This document shows, one piece after another, positions 12,266-23,424 of a DNA stretch of 64,000 nt (positions within the stretch are counted from its first letter, which is position 1; each line of letters begins with the position of its first letter). The position numbers and the translations under genes are program-made. The notes under the pieces are model-generated. The model made no database searches and was not told the origin of the DNA. It saw only the letters and a program-made list of their open reading frames with translations. Source of the stretch: Citrobacter amalonaticus (GTDB lineage: Bacteria > Pseudomonadota > Gammaproteobacteria > Enterobacterales > Enterobacteriaceae); NCBI RefSeq assembly GCF_002918555.1, contig NZ_PQMB01000003.1, forward strand, positions 815,485 through 879,484. Reading direction: 5' to 3'.

Positions 12266-12294
12266 AAAGTGCCGGGTTTTTCCCGGCACTTTTT
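12266..12294 (+). terminator. ulaG terminator
   Basis: AAGTGCCGGG pairs with CCCGGCACTT around a TTTTT-type loop, followed by a T-run, directly after the ulaG stop. Classic Rho-independent form. Confidence 0.92.
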
Positions 12295-12366
12295 CGACAT
12301 TTACTTTAGTATTTTCAGGCTATTTCAAATATCATCTTTAAAAATCATTTTGTATCGGAATAGCTC

Positions 12367-13122
12367 ATGACTGAAGCACAAAGACATCAAATCTTACTGG
12401 ATATGCTGGCGCAGCTGGGCTTTGTGACCGTTGAAAATGTCGTCGAACGACTGGGCATCTCACCGGCGACGGCACGACGGGATATCAACAAACTCGATGA
12501 GAACGGCAAGCTAAAGAAAGTCCGTAATGGCGCGGAGGCCATCACCCAACAACGGCCGCGCTGGACGCCGATGAATCTGCATCAGGCGCAGAATCACGAT
12601 GAAAAAGTACGAATCGCCAAAGCTGCTTCCCAACTGGTTAATCCTGGCGAAAGCGTGGTGATTAACTGCGGCTCCACCGCTTTCCTGCTCGGGCGCGAAA
12701 TGTGCGGCAAGCCGGTGCAGATCATCACCAATTACCTGCCGCTGGCAAACTATCTGATCGATCAGGAACACGAAAGCGTGATCATCATGGGGGGGCAGTA
12801 CAACAAGAGTCAGTCCATTACGCTGAGCCCGCAAGGGAGTGAAAACAGCCTCTACGCGGGACACTGGATGTTCACCAGCGGTAAGGGGTTAACGGCAGAC
12901 GGCCTGTATAAAACGGACATGCTCACCGCGATGGCAGAACAGAAGATGCTCAGCGTGGTGGGTAAACTGGTGGTACTTGTCGACAGCAGCAAGGTCGGTG
13001 AGCGGGCAGGAATGCTTTTCAGCCGTGCGGATCGGATTGACATGCTGATCACCGGGAAGAGTGCCAACCCGGAGATCCTGCAACAACTGGAAGCGCAGGG
13101 AGTCAGCGTTCTGCGCGTTTAA
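12367..13122 (+). CDS. ulaR: HTH-type repressor of the ula regulon UlaR
   Basis: A 251-residue DeoR-family repressor. The N-terminal winged helix (about 18-45) contains [20 protein letters not shown]. The C-terminal DeoR sensor domain (about 75-230) includes [15 protein letters not shown] and [11 protein letters not shown], the sugar-phosphate binding face. UlaR represses ulaG and ulaABCDEF and is relieved by L-ascorbate 6-phosphate. It follows ulaG by about 100 bases after a terminator, so it has its own promoter. Its last four bases overlap the yjfP end. Confidence 0.96.
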   Translation: MTEAQRHQILLDMLAQLGFVTVENVVERLGISPATARRDINKLDENGKLKKVRNGAEAITQQRPRWTPMNLHQAQNHDEKVRIAKAASQLVNPGESVVINCGSTAFLLGREMCGKPVQIITNYLPLANYLIDQEHESVIIMGGQYNKSQSITLSPQGSENSLYAGHWMFTSGKGLTADGLYKTDMLTAMAEQKMLSVVGKLVVLVDSSKVGERAGMLFSRADRIDMLITGKSANPEILQQLEAQGVSVLRV

Positions 13123-13868
13123 AGATGCTGACGAAAAAACGACACCGTGGCTGCCAGCGCTTCTGGCGTAATACGGTGTCGGACGCCCGCCTCCCACAGA
13201 CAGGTCAGCTTGCTGTCCAGACCCGCCTGAATGAGCGCCTGCTGCAAACGGAAGGTTTCAACTGCCGGTACCACGTCGTCATCCTGCCCGTGCCATAACA
13301 ACAATGGCCTGTCCGCCAGGCGTTCCAGCTGATGTGATACCTCCCATTCCGCAAGGGGGGCGATAATATTCTCAAACTCAGCCTGCTGCGCGGCGGTTTT
13401 CAGCGTCGAAGGTGGAAACAGGGTTCGGGCCAGTCGGGTGAAGTATCCCGATCCCATCAGGCTGGCAACACACCGGACCTCCGGATGCCGGGTCATAATT
13501 CCCAATGCGGTCATCGCCCCCATTGATGCCCCCGCTACAGCAAGTCGATCGTCAGACAACCATTTTTCCGCGACGACCGCCGCACGTAACGCAGTAAATT
13601 CCTGCATATTTTGCTGCAAAATCTGCCAGAACTGGCGCATCCTTCCCTGTGTATCACCAGTGAATCGCGCCCCGTGATCGGGCGCATCGGGCATAATAAT
13701 CCGCAAGCCTGCCTGCGCCAGGGCAACGGCAAAATAGCTGTAAACCAGGTTTGATGAGGTAAATCCATGATAAAAGATGATGCATGGTAAAGGCGTTTTA
13801 CTTTTCCCTGTTGGATAAGCGTGGAGGATCGGAATACCAGCCAGCTGTCGCGTTTCAATTTCTATCAT
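13119..13868 (-). CDS. yjfP: alpha/beta-hydrolase (esterase) YjfP
   Basis: A 249-residue single-domain alpha/beta hydrolase. The oxyanion region FYHGFTSSN (about 31-39), nucleophile elbow [11 protein letters not shown] (Ser around 116) and a late Asp in [10 protein letters not shown] are visible; the catalytic His is probably in [12 protein letters not shown]. coli YjfP is a carboxylesterase acting on short acyl esters. It converges with ulaR by a 4-base overlap. No signal peptide, so cytoplasmic. Confidence 0.92.
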   Translation of the reverse strand: MIEIETRQLAGIPILHAYPTGKSKTPLPCIIFYHGFTSSNLVYSYFAVALAQAGLRIIMPDAPDHGARFTGDTQGRMRQFWQILQQNMQEFTALRAAVVAEKWLSDDRLAVAGASMGAMTALGIMTRHPEVRCVASLMGSGYFTRLARTLFPPSTLKTAAQQAEFENIIAPLAEWEVSHQLERLADRPLLLWHGQDDDVVPAVETFRLQQALIQAGLDSKLTCLWEAGVRHRITPEALAATVSFFRQHL

Positions 13869-14049
13869 GTGTCTCCCCTTTCTTTCCGGTATGCCATGAG
13901 GAAATGCTTAACGCAAGTTTAAGTGTGCAGCAACATTTCGCGATGTTGAGAACCAGATTACGCTTTCGCAACATTTTCATTCGAAAATCGAGTGGGAGAT
14001 AACAATTCGGGAACATTCCCCTAAATGGAAATGGATAAGGCACTACACT

Positions 14050-14379
14050 ATGGTTATCAGGAAACGAGATAGAGTTATGCGCCGGTTTGCCTCTTTGATG
14101 CTGGTAGTGTTTTTATGTGGATGCAGCGTGCTGCAGGGGACTCCACAGCCAGCACCTTCCGTCACCGATCGCCCTCAAGAAATTCGTCGCGACCAGACAC
14201 AAGGGTTGCAGCGAATGGGAACCGTGAGTTCGCTGGTTCGGGGGTCCCCGGATGATGCGGTCGATGTGATCAGAGCTAAAGCCGCCGCAGCCAAAGCAGA
14301 TTATTACGTTATCTTATTGGTTGATGAAACCATCGTGACGGGTCAGTGGTATTCACAGGCCATTTTATACCGTCGATAG
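14050..14379 (+). CDS. bsmA: biofilm peroxide resistance lipoprotein BsmA
   Basis: A 109-residue DUF1471-family envelope lipoprotein. The signal peptide ends in a lipobox (VFLCGC, the acylated Cys being residue 25 or so), and the DUF1471 domain follows, with QRMGTVSSLVRGSPDDAVDV and the terminal GQWYSQAILYRR. In E. coli BsmA aids biofilm stress tolerance and motility control. The ATG at 14050 has GATAAGG 9 bases upstream; an internal ATG at 14077 directly before the signal core is an alternative start. yjfN follows in the same direction. Confidence 0.9.
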   Translation: MVIRKRDRVMRRFASLMLVVFLCGCSVLQGTPQPAPSVTDRPQEIRRDQTQGLQRMGTVSSLVRGSPDDAVDVIRAKAAAAKADYYVILLVDETIVTGQWYSQAILYRR

Positions 14380-14531
14380 TCGATACCAGGTGATTGTTTT
14401 TAATCAAATTTACATCGCTTTGCATCTCTGTACGTTTACCTGTGCACAATAAACCGACAGCAGGAAGCTCGAAGTTTATTACCGCGACGGAATGCCCTAC
14501 CGATGTGGGGAAACGAAAAATGGAGCTGACG

Positions 14532-14807
14532 ATGAAACAATCACTTGCCTTATCCTCACTGCTGCTTTCTGCCGGACTGGTGAGTACCACGGCACAGTCT
14601 GCCGAATTCGCCAGTGCTGACTGCGTGACGGGCCTGAACGAAATTGGTCTGATCTCCGTCAGTAATATTTCAGGAAATCCGCAGGATGTGGAGCGAATCG
14701 TGGCGTTAAAGGCCGATGAGCAGGGTGCCTCATGGTATCGGATCATTCAGATGTATGAGGATCAGCAGCCTGATAACTGGCGGGTCCAGGCCATACTCTA
14801 CGCGTAA
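14532..14807 (+). CDS. yjfN: DUF1471 periplasmic protein YjfN
   Basis: A 91-residue secreted protein: signal peptide of about 24 residues ending QSA, then a DUF1471 domain with GLNEIGLISVSNISGNPQDV and the end NWRVQAILYA. E. coli YjfN has been reported to stimulate the protease DegP under stress; that is family knowledge, not seen here. The start at 14532 is preceded by GGAGCTGACG and gives the E. coli length. It lies about 150 bases after bsmA. Confidence 0.9.
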   Translation: MKQSLALSSLLLSAGLVSTTAQSAEFASADCVTGLNEIGLISVSNISGNPQDVERIVALKADEQGASWYRIIQMYEDQQPDNWRVQAILYA

Positions 14808-14811
14808 CAGA

Positions 14812-14888
14812 GTGCCGGATAGCATAAGCTTATCCGGCCTGCACCAGTTGCAGGCGTGATAAGACACATCCGCGCCGCCATCAGGCAA
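14812..14888. repeat. REP/BIME-type palindromic unit pair
   Basis: GCCGGATA at 14814 pairs with TATCCGGC at 14831-14838, and a second unit runs GCAGGCGTGATAAGACACATCC to GCCATCAGGC (about 14849-14886). Both have the look of enterobacterial REP sequences facing each other, in the space between convergent yjfN and aidB. Confidence 0.7.
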
Positions 14889-14892
14889 ATCG

Positions 14893-16515
14893 TTAGCGTA
14901 ATCCTCCTGTTGCCCGCAGTAGCAGATCGTTCACGACCCGATCGGGCAATCGCGCAACACCTCGCGTATCCAGCATCACCTGACACCAGGCCTGCGCCAC
15001 CGGCGGCGAAGCATGGCGTAGCATCTGTGCACCGCAGCCAAGCAAAAACAGCCACTGCGAGATCTCCCGCCCTTGTTCCTCAGAAGGTTTGCGCAACCGC
15101 TGCTGGAGTCGACGTACCGCCAGGTCGAAATACCGGTCCTGACCTTTCACTTGTGCAAACGCGTCAGCGAGCAGATCCAGGGTGCCGCTTTGTTTGCTTA
15201 ACACACGTAATACGTCAAGACACATAACGTTACCTGAGCCTTCCCAGATACTGTTCACCGGCATTTCACGATACAGGCGCGGCAACTCGCTCTCTTCGCA
15301 ATAGCCGATGCCTCCCAGCACTTCCATCGCCTCAGCGACAAACGGGATGCCACTTTTACAGACCGCGAATTTTGCTGCGGGTGTAAACAGGCGTGCCCAT
15401 AGCGCTTCTTTCGGATCGCTACGCCGATCCCACGCATGTGCCAGACGGAACAACAGCGCCGTTTGACCTTCGAGCTGCAACGCCATGCGCCCCAATACCT
15501 GACGCATCATCGGTTGCTCAACTAACGGCTTGCCAAAGACCTGCCGCTGATGCGCGTGATAAATAGCTATGGAAAAGGCGCGTCGCATCATTCCGTGGCT
15601 ACCCAGCGCGCAGTCAAAGCGCGTCATTCCGCCCATCTTCAGGATATGGCGGATACCTTCGCCCTCCTCACCCAGCAACCACCCTATGGCATCCTGAAAC
15701 TCCACTTCACAGCTGGCATTAGAACGGTTTCCCAGCTTATCTTTCAGTCTCTCCAGCCGTACCCCATTACGTTTACCGTCAGGCAAAAAACGCGGAACAA
15801 AAAAGCATGACAAGCCTCCTTTCGCCTGCGCCAGCACCAGATGCGCATCGCTCTGTGGCACAGAGAAAAACCATTTATGCCCTACCAGCCGGTAAGCGCC
15901 ATCCTCCAGCCGTTCCGCCCGGGTGGTATTGCTGAGCACATCGGAGCCTCCCTGCTTTTCCGTCATTCCCATCCCAACCAGCAGACCGCGTTTTTGTCCA
16001 CCTGGCAGCAGGTGTGAATCATAACGATCGCTGCGTAGCGGCGTCAGCCAGTCGTGAAAGGAACTGTGCAGCATCTGCAATAACAGCGGCGTCGCGGCAA
16101 ACGTCATTGTCACCGGACATAACGTTCCGGCTTCCACCTGCGCATGGAGAACAAAACGCGCCGCGCGTGCAACAAACGATCCTGAGCGAGCTTCCTCTTC
16201 CCAGGCAAGGTTATGCACGCGATTGGCGCAAAGCCCTTGCATTAACAAGTGCCATGCAGGATGAAAGCGTACGTCATCCAGCCGCTGTCCTTGCGGGTCA
16301 TAATGTAGCAGTTCAGGAGGGTGGACATTTGCCAGTCGTCCCAGCTCAAGGGACTCTGCGGTCCCCAGTTGCTGACCGATACTGGCGAGAAGATCGCGGT
16401 CCCAACCAGCACCTTCCCGGGCGATCGCTTCACAAAGTGCGACGTCAGACAGGAATAAGTTACTGTTATTAAGCGGTGTCGGCTGATTAAAAACGGTGTG
16501 TGTTTGCCAGTGCAT
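14893..16515 (-). CDS. aidB: acyl-CoA dehydrogenase-like DNA alkylation response protein AidB
   Basis: A 540-residue flavoprotein of the acyl-CoA dehydrogenase fold, part of the adaptive response to alkylating agents. FAD-binding segments are visible as GMGMTEKQGGSDV, KWFFSVPQSDAHLV and LGGIGYCEESELPRLYRE. The C-terminal quarter binds DNA in E. coli AidB. The start at 16513-16515 (GGAGGGAGACACA upstream) gives the E. coli length; a longer in-frame start 14 codons earlier runs into the mini-ERIC. Convergent with yjfN. Confidence 0.95.
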   Translation of the reverse strand: MHWQTHTVFNQPTPLNNSNLFLSDVALCEAIAREGAGWDRDLLASIGQQLGTAESLELGRLANVHPPELLHYDPQGQRLDDVRFHPAWHLLMQGLCANRVHNLAWEEEARSGSFVARAARFVLHAQVEAGTLCPVTMTFAATPLLLQMLHSSFHDWLTPLRSDRYDSHLLPGGQKRGLLVGMGMTEKQGGSDVLSNTTRAERLEDGAYRLVGHKWFFSVPQSDAHLVLAQAKGGLSCFFVPRFLPDGKRNGVRLERLKDKLGNRSNASCEVEFQDAIGWLLGEEGEGIRHILKMGGMTRFDCALGSHGMMRRAFSIAIYHAHQRQVFGKPLVEQPMMRQVLGRMALQLEGQTALLFRLAHAWDRRSDPKEALWARLFTPAAKFAVCKSGIPFVAEAMEVLGGIGYCEESELPRLYREMPVNSIWEGSGNVMCLDVLRVLSKQSGTLDLLADAFAQVKGQDRYFDLAVRRLQQRLRKPSEEQGREISQWLFLLGCGAQMLRHASPPVAQAWCQVMLDTRGVARLPDRVVNDLLLRATGGLR

Positions 16516-16551
16516 TGTGTCTCCCTCCTTCAATGGCAGCCCTGCGATACT

Positions 16552-16610
16552 CGTCATACTTCAAGTTGCAGGTGTGTTGGCTTTCCTGCAACCCGAATTA
16601 TTTAGGGTAT
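16552..16610. repeat. internally deleted ERIC element (59 bp)
   Basis: CGTCATACTTCAAGTTGCAG and TTGGCTTTCCT are joined directly to GCAACCCGAATTATTTAGGG. The two ends match the full-length ERIC at 47739-47863, but its central 61 bp are missing. The join falls at the short repeat TTCCT that flanks the missing part in the full copy. Confidence 0.85.
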
Positions 16611-16654
16611 AAGTATGGTCAGGAAGGAGAAAGTACGCCTGGGATTAAGGTCAC

Positions 16655-16678
16655 AAAAAAGCCATCCCGAAGGATGGC
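16655..16678 (-). terminator. rlmB terminator
   Basis: On the minus strand GCCATCC-TTCG-GGATGGC is followed by TTTTTT, a typical Rho-independent terminator just past the rlmB stop. Confidence 0.93.
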
Positions 16679-16696
16679 CCGATAAGACAGTAAATA

Positions 16697-17428
16697 TTAA
16701 CTGCGCTGACGGACGGCCTCAAACAAGCAGATGCCCGTTGCAACGGAAACGTTGAGCGATGAAACGCTGCCCGCCATTGGAATGCTAATCAGTTCGTCAC
16801 AGTGTTCGCGGGTAAGACGGCGCATACCTTCGCCTTCTGCGCCCATGACCAATGCCATGCGACCGGTCATTTTGCTCTGGTACAGCGTATGGTCGGCTTC
16901 GCCTGCGGTACCGACAATCCAGACATTCTCTTCCTGCAGCATCCGCATGGTACGCGCCAGGTTCGTCACACGAATCAGCGGCACGCTCTCCGCTGCACCA
17001 CAGGCCACCTTCTTCGCTGTCGCATTCAATTGTGCGGAGCGATCTTTAGGTACAATGACAGCATGCACGCCCGCAGCGTCTGCGCTACGCAGGCAAGCCC
17101 CAAGGTTGTGTGGATCGGTAACGCCATCAAGGATCAGCAGAAACGGTTGATCGAGAGAGGCTACCAGATCCGGCAGATCGTTTTCCTGATACTGACGACC
17201 CGGTTTCACGCGGGCAATAATGCCCTGATGTACTGCACCCTCGCTTTTCTCGTCCAGGAACTGACGATTCGCCAGCTGGATAACCACGCCCTGCGCTTCC
17301 AGAGCATGGATCAGCGGCAGCAGACGTTTATCTTCCCGGCCTTTAAGAATAAAGACGTCCTGAAAACGTTCAGGCGCGCGCTCCAGCAGGGCCTGCACCG
17401 CGTGGATGCCGTAAATCATTTCACTCAT
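16697..17428 (-). CDS. rlmB: 23S rRNA (guanosine-2'-O-)-methyltransferase RlmB
   Basis: A 243-residue SPOUT-class enzyme that methylates G2251 in the peptidyl-transferase loop of 23S rRNA using S-adenosylmethionine. The N-terminal L30e-like RNA-binding part (1-75) is followed by the SpoU domain with [33 protein letters not shown] and [20 protein letters not shown], the knot that binds the cofactor. It follows rnr after 66 bases; that gap holds a GCCGGG/CCCGGC hairpin (17455-17480), perhaps a weak attenuator. Confidence 0.97.
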   Translation of the reverse strand: MSEMIYGIHAVQALLERAPERFQDVFILKGREDKRLLPLIHALEAQGVVIQLANRQFLDEKSEGAVHQGIIARVKPGRQYQENDLPDLVASLDQPFLLILDGVTDPHNLGACLRSADAAGVHAVIVPKDRSAQLNATAKKVACGAAESVPLIRVTNLARTMRMLQEENVWIVGTAGEADHTLYQSKMTGRMALVMGAEGEGMRRLTREHCDELISIPMAGSVSSLNVSVATGICLFEAVRQRS

Positions 17429-17494
17429 GAATGTACTCGTTAATAGTTAATCATGCCGGGTGACGCTATGCATCCCCGGCTTAGGCTGTGTGGC

Positions 17495-19948
17495 TTACTG
17501 TGTATCTTTCTTTTTCGCCGCACGCTTAGCTTTGGTGGCAGCGGCGATTTTAAGCGTTTTTGCCGATGGCTTTTTCACTTTTTTATCGCCTTTTTTCGCC
17601 GCCTTTGGTTTGGCTGACGCATTCCCTTTTTTCTCGCCGCGGAAAGCGCTGTCCGGTTCAAAGTTAACCTTTTTACCGGCCTGACGACGTTTACCGGCAT
17701 TTTTGCCTGCGTCACCTTTCTTCGCTTTCTCACGCGCCGTCTTACCAACGTTACGCGGGGCGCGCTCGCTGGAGATCAGGCTAAAGTCGATTTTGCGCTC
17801 GTCCATATTGACCGCTTCAACGCGCACTTCCACACGGTCGCCCAGACGGTAAGTCTGCCCGCTGGACTCGCCCGTCAGACGTTGGCCTACCTGGTCGAAA
17901 CGATAGTAATCGTTGTCGAGGGAAGAGACGTGCACCAGGCCATCAATAAACAGCTCATCCAGACGCACAAAGAAACCAAAACCGGTTACGCTGGCAATCA
18001 CGCCTTTAAAGACGTTGCCTACCTGATCCAGCATAAAGTCACACTTCAGCCAGTCGGCAACGTCGCGTGTCGCTTCGTCGGCGCGTCGCTCGGCCATGGA
18101 ACAGTGCTGACCCAGTTGCAGCATCTCCTCCATCGAATAGTGGTAGCCGCCCGTTTCCGTGGTAGTTCCCTTGTGGCCCTGCTCATGCGCCAGCAGATAT
18201 TTAATGGCGCGGTGCAAAGAGAGATCCGGATAGCGACGAATCGGTGAGGTAAAGTGCGCATACGACTGGAGCGCCAGACCAAAGTGACCACGGTTTTCCG
18301 GATCGTAAATCGCCTGCTTCATTGAACGCAGCAGCATGGTCTGCAACATTTCAGCGTCAGGCCTGTCGGCAACGGATTCCAGCAGTTCCGCGTAATCTCG
18401 CGGCTCCGGCTTGTTGCCGCCAGGCAGTTCCAGCCCCAGTTCCGCCAGTACAGAACGGAAGGCGGTGATCGCCTCGGTGGTCGGCTTATCGTGAATACGG
18501 AACAGCGCTGGCTCTTTGGCTTTCTCAACGAAACGGGCCGCCGAGATGTTCGCGAGGATCATGCACTCTTCAATCAGTTTGTGCGCGTCGTTACGCTGAG
18601 TTTGCTCAATACGTTCAATGCGACGCTCGGCGTTGAAGATAAACTTCGCCTCTTCACTTTCAAACGAAATACCGCCGCGCTCTTCACGCGCTTTATCCAG
18701 CACTTTGTAGAGGTTGTGCAACTCTTCAATATGCTTCACCAGCGGCGCATACTGCTCGCGCAGCTCCCGATCGCCCTGCAACATATGCCAGACTTTGGTA
18801 TAGGTCAGACGCGCGTGTGAACTCATCACCGCTTCATAGAATTTGTAGCCCGTCAGGCGACCTTTCGTCGAAACGGTCATTTCGCAGACCATACACAGGC
18901 GATCTACCTGCGGGTTCAGCGAACACAGACCGTTAGAGAGTACCTCCGGCAGCATCGGCACGACCTGTGACGGGAAGTAGACCGATGTACCACGGTTGCG
19001 CGCTTCCTGATCCAACGGGGTCGGCGGACGCACATAATAGCTCACGTCAGCAATAGCAACCCACAGGCGCCAGCCTCCACCGCGTTTCTTCTCGCAGTAG
19101 ACCGCGTCATCAAAGTCACGGGCGTCTTCGCCATCAATGGTCACCAGCGGTAAATCGCGCAGGTCTACACGACCGGCTTTCGCCTCTTCCGGGACCTCTT
19201 CTTTCAGCCCGGCAACCTGTTTTTCTACCGCCTGCGGCCAGACATAAGGAATTTCATGGGTGCGCAGCGCCATATCAACGGCCATGCCGGTACCCATGTT
19301 ATCGCCCAGCACTTCAACGATTTTACCGACCGCTTTAGTACGACGGGTCGGACGCTGGGTCAGTTCGACCACCACCACAAAGCCCATACGTGCTCCCATC
19401 ACCTCTTCAGGTGGGATCAGTATGTCGAAGCTCAGGCGACTATCGTCAGGCACCACAAAGCCTACGCCCGCTTCGGTAAAATAGCGACCGACAATCTGGC
19501 TGGTTTTCGGCACCAGAACGCGGACGATACGCGCCTCGCGGCGACCTTTACGATCTGCGCCCAGCGGCTGTGCCAGCACCTGATCGCCATGAATGCAGGT
19601 TTTCATCTGCTCGCTGGAAAGATACAGATCGTCTTTGCGTCCTTCGACGCGCAGAAAGCCATAGCCATCACGGTGCCCAATCACGATGCCTTTCAGCAGA
19701 TCAAGACGCTCAGGCAGCGCATAGCACTGGCGGCGGGTGAAGACCAACTGTCCGTCACGCTCCATCGCACGCAGACGACGGCGCAGAGCTTCCTGCTGCT
19801 CTTCACCTTCAATATTCAGTTCTGCAGCTAACTCATCACGGTTGGCTGGTTTTTCACGTTTGGTTAAATGTTCGAGGATAAATTCCCGGCTCGGGATAGG
19901 ATTCACGTATTTTTCAGCTTCGCGTTCCTGGAAAGGATCTTGTGACAT
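17495..19948 (-). CDS. rnr: ribonuclease R
   Basis: An 817-residue processive 3'-5' exoribonuclease that degrades structured RNA and takes part in quality control and trans-translation. Domains in order: N-terminal helix-turn-helix, two cold-shock domains (about 85-225), the catalytic RNB domain with the aspartate cluster in [16 protein letters not shown] (about 270-285), an S1 domain (about 645-725) and a Lys/Ala-rich tail. Length is close to E. coli's 813. It is followed by rlmB and preceded by nsrR, one operon in E. coli. Confidence 0.97.
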   Translation of the reverse strand: MSQDPFQEREAEKYVNPIPSREFILEHLTKREKPANRDELAAELNIEGEEQQEALRRRLRAMERDGQLVFTRRQCYALPERLDLLKGIVIGHRDGYGFLRVEGRKDDLYLSSEQMKTCIHGDQVLAQPLGADRKGRREARIVRVLVPKTSQIVGRYFTEAGVGFVVPDDSRLSFDILIPPEEVMGARMGFVVVVELTQRPTRRTKAVGKIVEVLGDNMGTGMAVDMALRTHEIPYVWPQAVEKQVAGLKEEVPEEAKAGRVDLRDLPLVTIDGEDARDFDDAVYCEKKRGGGWRLWVAIADVSYYVRPPTPLDQEARNRGTSVYFPSQVVPMLPEVLSNGLCSLNPQVDRLCMVCEMTVSTKGRLTGYKFYEAVMSSHARLTYTKVWHMLQGDRELREQYAPLVKHIEELHNLYKVLDKAREERGGISFESEEAKFIFNAERRIERIEQTQRNDAHKLIEECMILANISAARFVEKAKEPALFRIHDKPTTEAITAFRSVLAELGLELPGGNKPEPRDYAELLESVADRPDAEMLQTMLLRSMKQAIYDPENRGHFGLALQSYAHFTSPIRRYPDLSLHRAIKYLLAHEQGHKGTTTETGGYHYSMEEMLQLGQHCSMAERRADEATRDVADWLKCDFMLDQVGNVFKGVIASVTGFGFFVRLDELFIDGLVHVSSLDNDYYRFDQVGQRLTGESSGQTYRLGDRVEVRVEAVNMDERKIDFSLISSERAPRNVGKTAREKAKKGDAGKNAGKRRQAGKKVNFEPDSAFRGEKKGNASAKPKAAKKGDKKVKKPSAKTLKIAAATKAKRAAKKKDTQ

Positions 19949-19983
19949 TGAGGTTCCTCCATTGTCAGCTCTGGTGGAATTCT

Positions 19984-20099
19984 TTCGTCTTTCACGCCGC
20001 CTCTTTGTTGGCTGCCTTTGCTCCCCCAGACGCTTACTTTTGTATGCGCCAGAGAAGTCGCTCAGTTGCCGCCGGGATGCGACGCGAAATACTTTAGAT
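19984..20099. repeat. ERIC/IRU repeat, diverged, between nsrR and rnr
   Basis: The order of elements follows ERIC: GTTGGCTGCCTTTGCTCCCCC, then CGCTTACTTTTGTATGCGCC, then GTCGCTCAGTTGCCGCC, then ATACTTTAG. Many substitutions separate it from the copy at 47739-47863. It lies inside the nsrR-rnr transcription unit and would be transcribed as a long hairpin. Confidence 0.7.
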
Positions 20100-20100
20100 T

Positions 20101-20529
20101 TTATTCTTCCACCAGCAATAATTTATAAAGCGGTTGATTATGTTCAACCAAATCGGCAAGCGTGTAGTCGTCCAGTTCCGTAAGAAAACGTTGCACGGCC
20201 TTAGAAAGCGCCTGCTTGAGTCGGCAGGCTGGGGTAATGTGGCAAAACTCGCTGCTGCAGTTCACCAGCGACAGGGGCTCCAGCTCGCGCACCACATCAC
20301 CAATACGAATTGTGCTCGCGGGTTTCCCCAGGCGGATACCGCCATTTTTCCCTCGGATAGCAGTAACGTAGCCCGCCCGGCTAAGTTGATTGATTATTTT
20401 GACCATATGATTACGGGACACACCATAAACTTCTGTCACCTCAGAGATACTGGTCATGCGTCCTTCGGGTAGTGACGCCATATAGATTAGCGCACGTAAT
20501 CCGTAATCGGTGAAACTCGTTAACTGCAC
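20101..20529 (-). CDS. nsrR: nitric-oxide-sensing repressor NsrR
   Basis: A 142-residue Rrf2-family repressor with an iron-sulfur cluster that senses nitric oxide and controls hmp, ytfE and related genes. The N-terminal winged helix is followed by the cluster ligands Cys91, Cys96 and Cys102 ([13 protein letters not shown]). The GTG at 20527-20529 is chosen, with TGAGG six bases upstream and the known start sequence QLTSFTDYG; an in-frame ATG 11 codons earlier has no such support. It heads the nsrR-rnr-rlmB unit. Confidence 0.95.
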   Translation of the reverse strand: MQLTSFTDYGLRALIYMASLPEGRMTSISEVTEVYGVSRNHMVKIINQLSRAGYVTAIRGKNGGIRLGKPASTIRIGDVVRELEPLSLVNCSSEFCHITPACRLKQALSKAVQRFLTELDDYTLADLVEHNQPLYKLLLVEE

Positions 20530-20648
20530 ATCAACCTCAGGAAAAGGGGATTCGGGATACAACTTATTTGTATTGATGATAAACCAGCCAACAGCCAGGC
20601 CGCTAATTTATTTCGGTTTGGGAAGGAAAAAAGCGAGGATTTAGCATG

Positions 20649-20680
20649 ATGTCGGACAAGCGTTGTGCTTTGTCCGACAT
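20649..20680. other. 11-bp perfect hairpin in the purA-nsrR gap
   Basis: ATGTCGGACAA (20649-20659) pairs exactly with TTGTCCGACAT (20670-20680) across a 10-base loop. It could be the purA terminator or part of the nsrR control region. No T-run follows on either strand, so its role is undecided. Confidence 0.5.
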
Positions 20681-20736
20681 GACAATGTATCACATCATTG
20701 GCCCGGCAAGCAAAAAGCCTCCCGGGCATCCATCAA

Positions 20737-22038
<1,302 letters not shown>

Positions 22039-22043
22039 TCAAA

Positions 22044-22071
22044 ATCACCGTTTGCTTAAAAATGGATTCTA
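22044..22071 (-). promoter_or_regulatory. purA promoter region with PurR-like site
   Basis: On the minus strand the -10-like TAGAAT (22066-22071) is followed by TAAGCAAACGGTGAT (22044-22058). The core GCAAACG matches the conserved half of the PurR operator. In E. coli purA is PurR-regulated. The -35 element is weak and not assigned. Confidence 0.4.
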
Positions 22072-22138
22072 CCATCGCTTTTTCAGATATACAGCACTTT
22101 CTGCATCCAAAATTCAGCTAATTTCGCACATTTTTTGA

Positions 22139-22336
22139 TCAGCCAATCGTTTTCCTCAACATGTAGTAGACCACAATGCCCGCAACCACAAGTCCACCGC
22201 CAAAACGGCGCAATGTATTTTCAGGTAGCTGCGTCATAGCAGAAATCATCTTTTTCCATGCGCGGGGATAGAGCATCGGGCCTAGCCCTTCAAGCACCAA
22301 AACCAAAGCAAGCGCCAGCCAGATTGTTGAGTTCAT
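22139..22336 (-). CDS. yjeT: DUF2065 inner-membrane protein YjeT
   Basis: A 65-residue protein with two membrane spans (about 4-22 and 44-62) and a short basic loop between them, the DUF2065 layout. Starts MNSTIWLALALVLVLEGLGP. Function unknown. It lies downstream of hflC, behind a hairpin with a T-run, and is conserved next to hflKC in many gammaproteobacteria, which hints at a link to membrane proteostasis. Confidence 0.9.
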   Translation of the reverse strand: MNSTIWLALALVLVLEGLGPMLYPRAWKKMISAMTQLPENTLRRFGGGLVVAGIVVYYMLRKTIG

Positions 22337-22355
22337 CGTGAGTCCTTATAAAAAG

Positions 22356-22390
22356 AAAACCACCGCATCCCTGAAGATGCTGGTGGTTTT
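22356..22390 (-). terminator. hairpin terminator/attenuator between hflC and yjeT
   Basis: On the minus strand AAAACCACCAGCATC pairs with GATGCGGTGGTTTT and runs into a T-rich stretch, 28 bases after the hflC stop. It would end most hflX-hflKC transcripts and let some reach yjeT. Confidence 0.85.
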
Positions 22391-22417
22391 GCTGGTCTAA
22401 AACCGCTGACGCTAATT

Positions 22418-23422
22418 TTATCGTGTTGTAGCGTTCGGTGTCTTCATGTAACGGAAGAAATCGCTGTCCGGGCTCATCACCATCACGTCCTGATTACCTT
22501 CGAAGCTCTTCTCGTAAGCACGCAGGCTACGAATAAAGGAGTAGAAGTCAGGATCCTGACTGAATGAGTCGGCAAACAGTTTCGCCGCTTCGGCATCGCC
22601 TTCACCACGCATGATGCGACCCTGACGCTCGGCTTCAGCCAGCGTTTTCGTCACTTCATAGTCGGCGGTCGCACGCAGTTTCTCCGCCTCTTCCTGACCC
22701 TGTGAACGGTGACGACGGGCTACCGCTTCACGCTCAGCGCGCATACGGTTGTAAATCGCCTCGGAGACTTCGGCCGGCAGGTTGATCTGCTTAATACGCA
22801 CATCCACCACCTCGATGCCCAGCGCCGCCATACTGTTCGGGTTGACGACCGGCACTTTACCGTTGGTTTCAGCGGTCACGCGTTCAGCCGCTTCGGCAAT
22901 CGCGCTATCCGCTGCCGGGGTCGCCACTTCATCTTCCGTTCCGGCAGAACCAGAGTTCAGCGCGTCACGCACTTCGAGCGTTAAGCGGCCACGGGAGTCG
23001 GTCACGATGTCTTTCACATCCAGACGACCAATCTCAGAACGCAAACGGTCAGAGAACTTACGTTTCAGCAGCACTTCCGCCTGAGAAATATCGCCGCCGC
23101 CCGTTGCCAGGAAGTAACGGCTGAAATCGCTGATGCGCCACTTGATATAGGAGTCGACAATCAGGTCTTTCTTCTCTTTCGTCACGAAACGATCGGCCTG
23201 GTTATCCATCGTCTGAATACGCGCATCGAGCATTTTCACCGATTGAATAAACGGAACCTTGAAATGCAGCCCTGGTTCATAAATCAACGGCTTCTTATCG
23301 CTATCGCGCACGACGCTGCTGAACTGGAACTTAATTCCGCGCTCGCCTTCTTTAACCACAAAGATTGAGGTGTACAGCACTACCAGCACGATGATGATAA
23401 TCGCAATAACTGACTTACGCAT
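22418..23422 (-). CDS. hflC: FtsH protease modulator HflC
   Basis: A 334-residue SPFH/prohibitin protein anchored by one N-terminal span (about 4-22). With HflK it forms a large periplasm-facing cage around the FtsH protease and limits its action on membrane proteins and lambda CII. The SPFH domain (about 20-250) includes VVKEGERGIKFQF and the coiled-coil REAVARRHRSQGQEEAEKLRA. Starts 2 bases after hflK stops, so translation is coupled. Confidence 0.97.
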   Translation of the reverse strand: MRKSVIAIIIIVLVVLYTSIFVVKEGERGIKFQFSSVVRDSDKKPLIYEPGLHFKVPFIQSVKMLDARIQTMDNQADRFVTKEKKDLIVDSYIKWRISDFSRYFLATGGGDISQAEVLLKRKFSDRLRSEIGRLDVKDIVTDSRGRLTLEVRDALNSGSAGTEDEVATPAADSAIAEAAERVTAETNGKVPVVNPNSMAALGIEVVDVRIKQINLPAEVSEAIYNRMRAEREAVARRHRSQGQEEAEKLRATADYEVTKTLAEAERQGRIMRGEGDAEAAKLFADSFSQDPDFYSFIRSLRAYEKSFEGNQDVMVMSPDSDFFRYMKTPNATTR

Positions 23423-23424
23423 CG

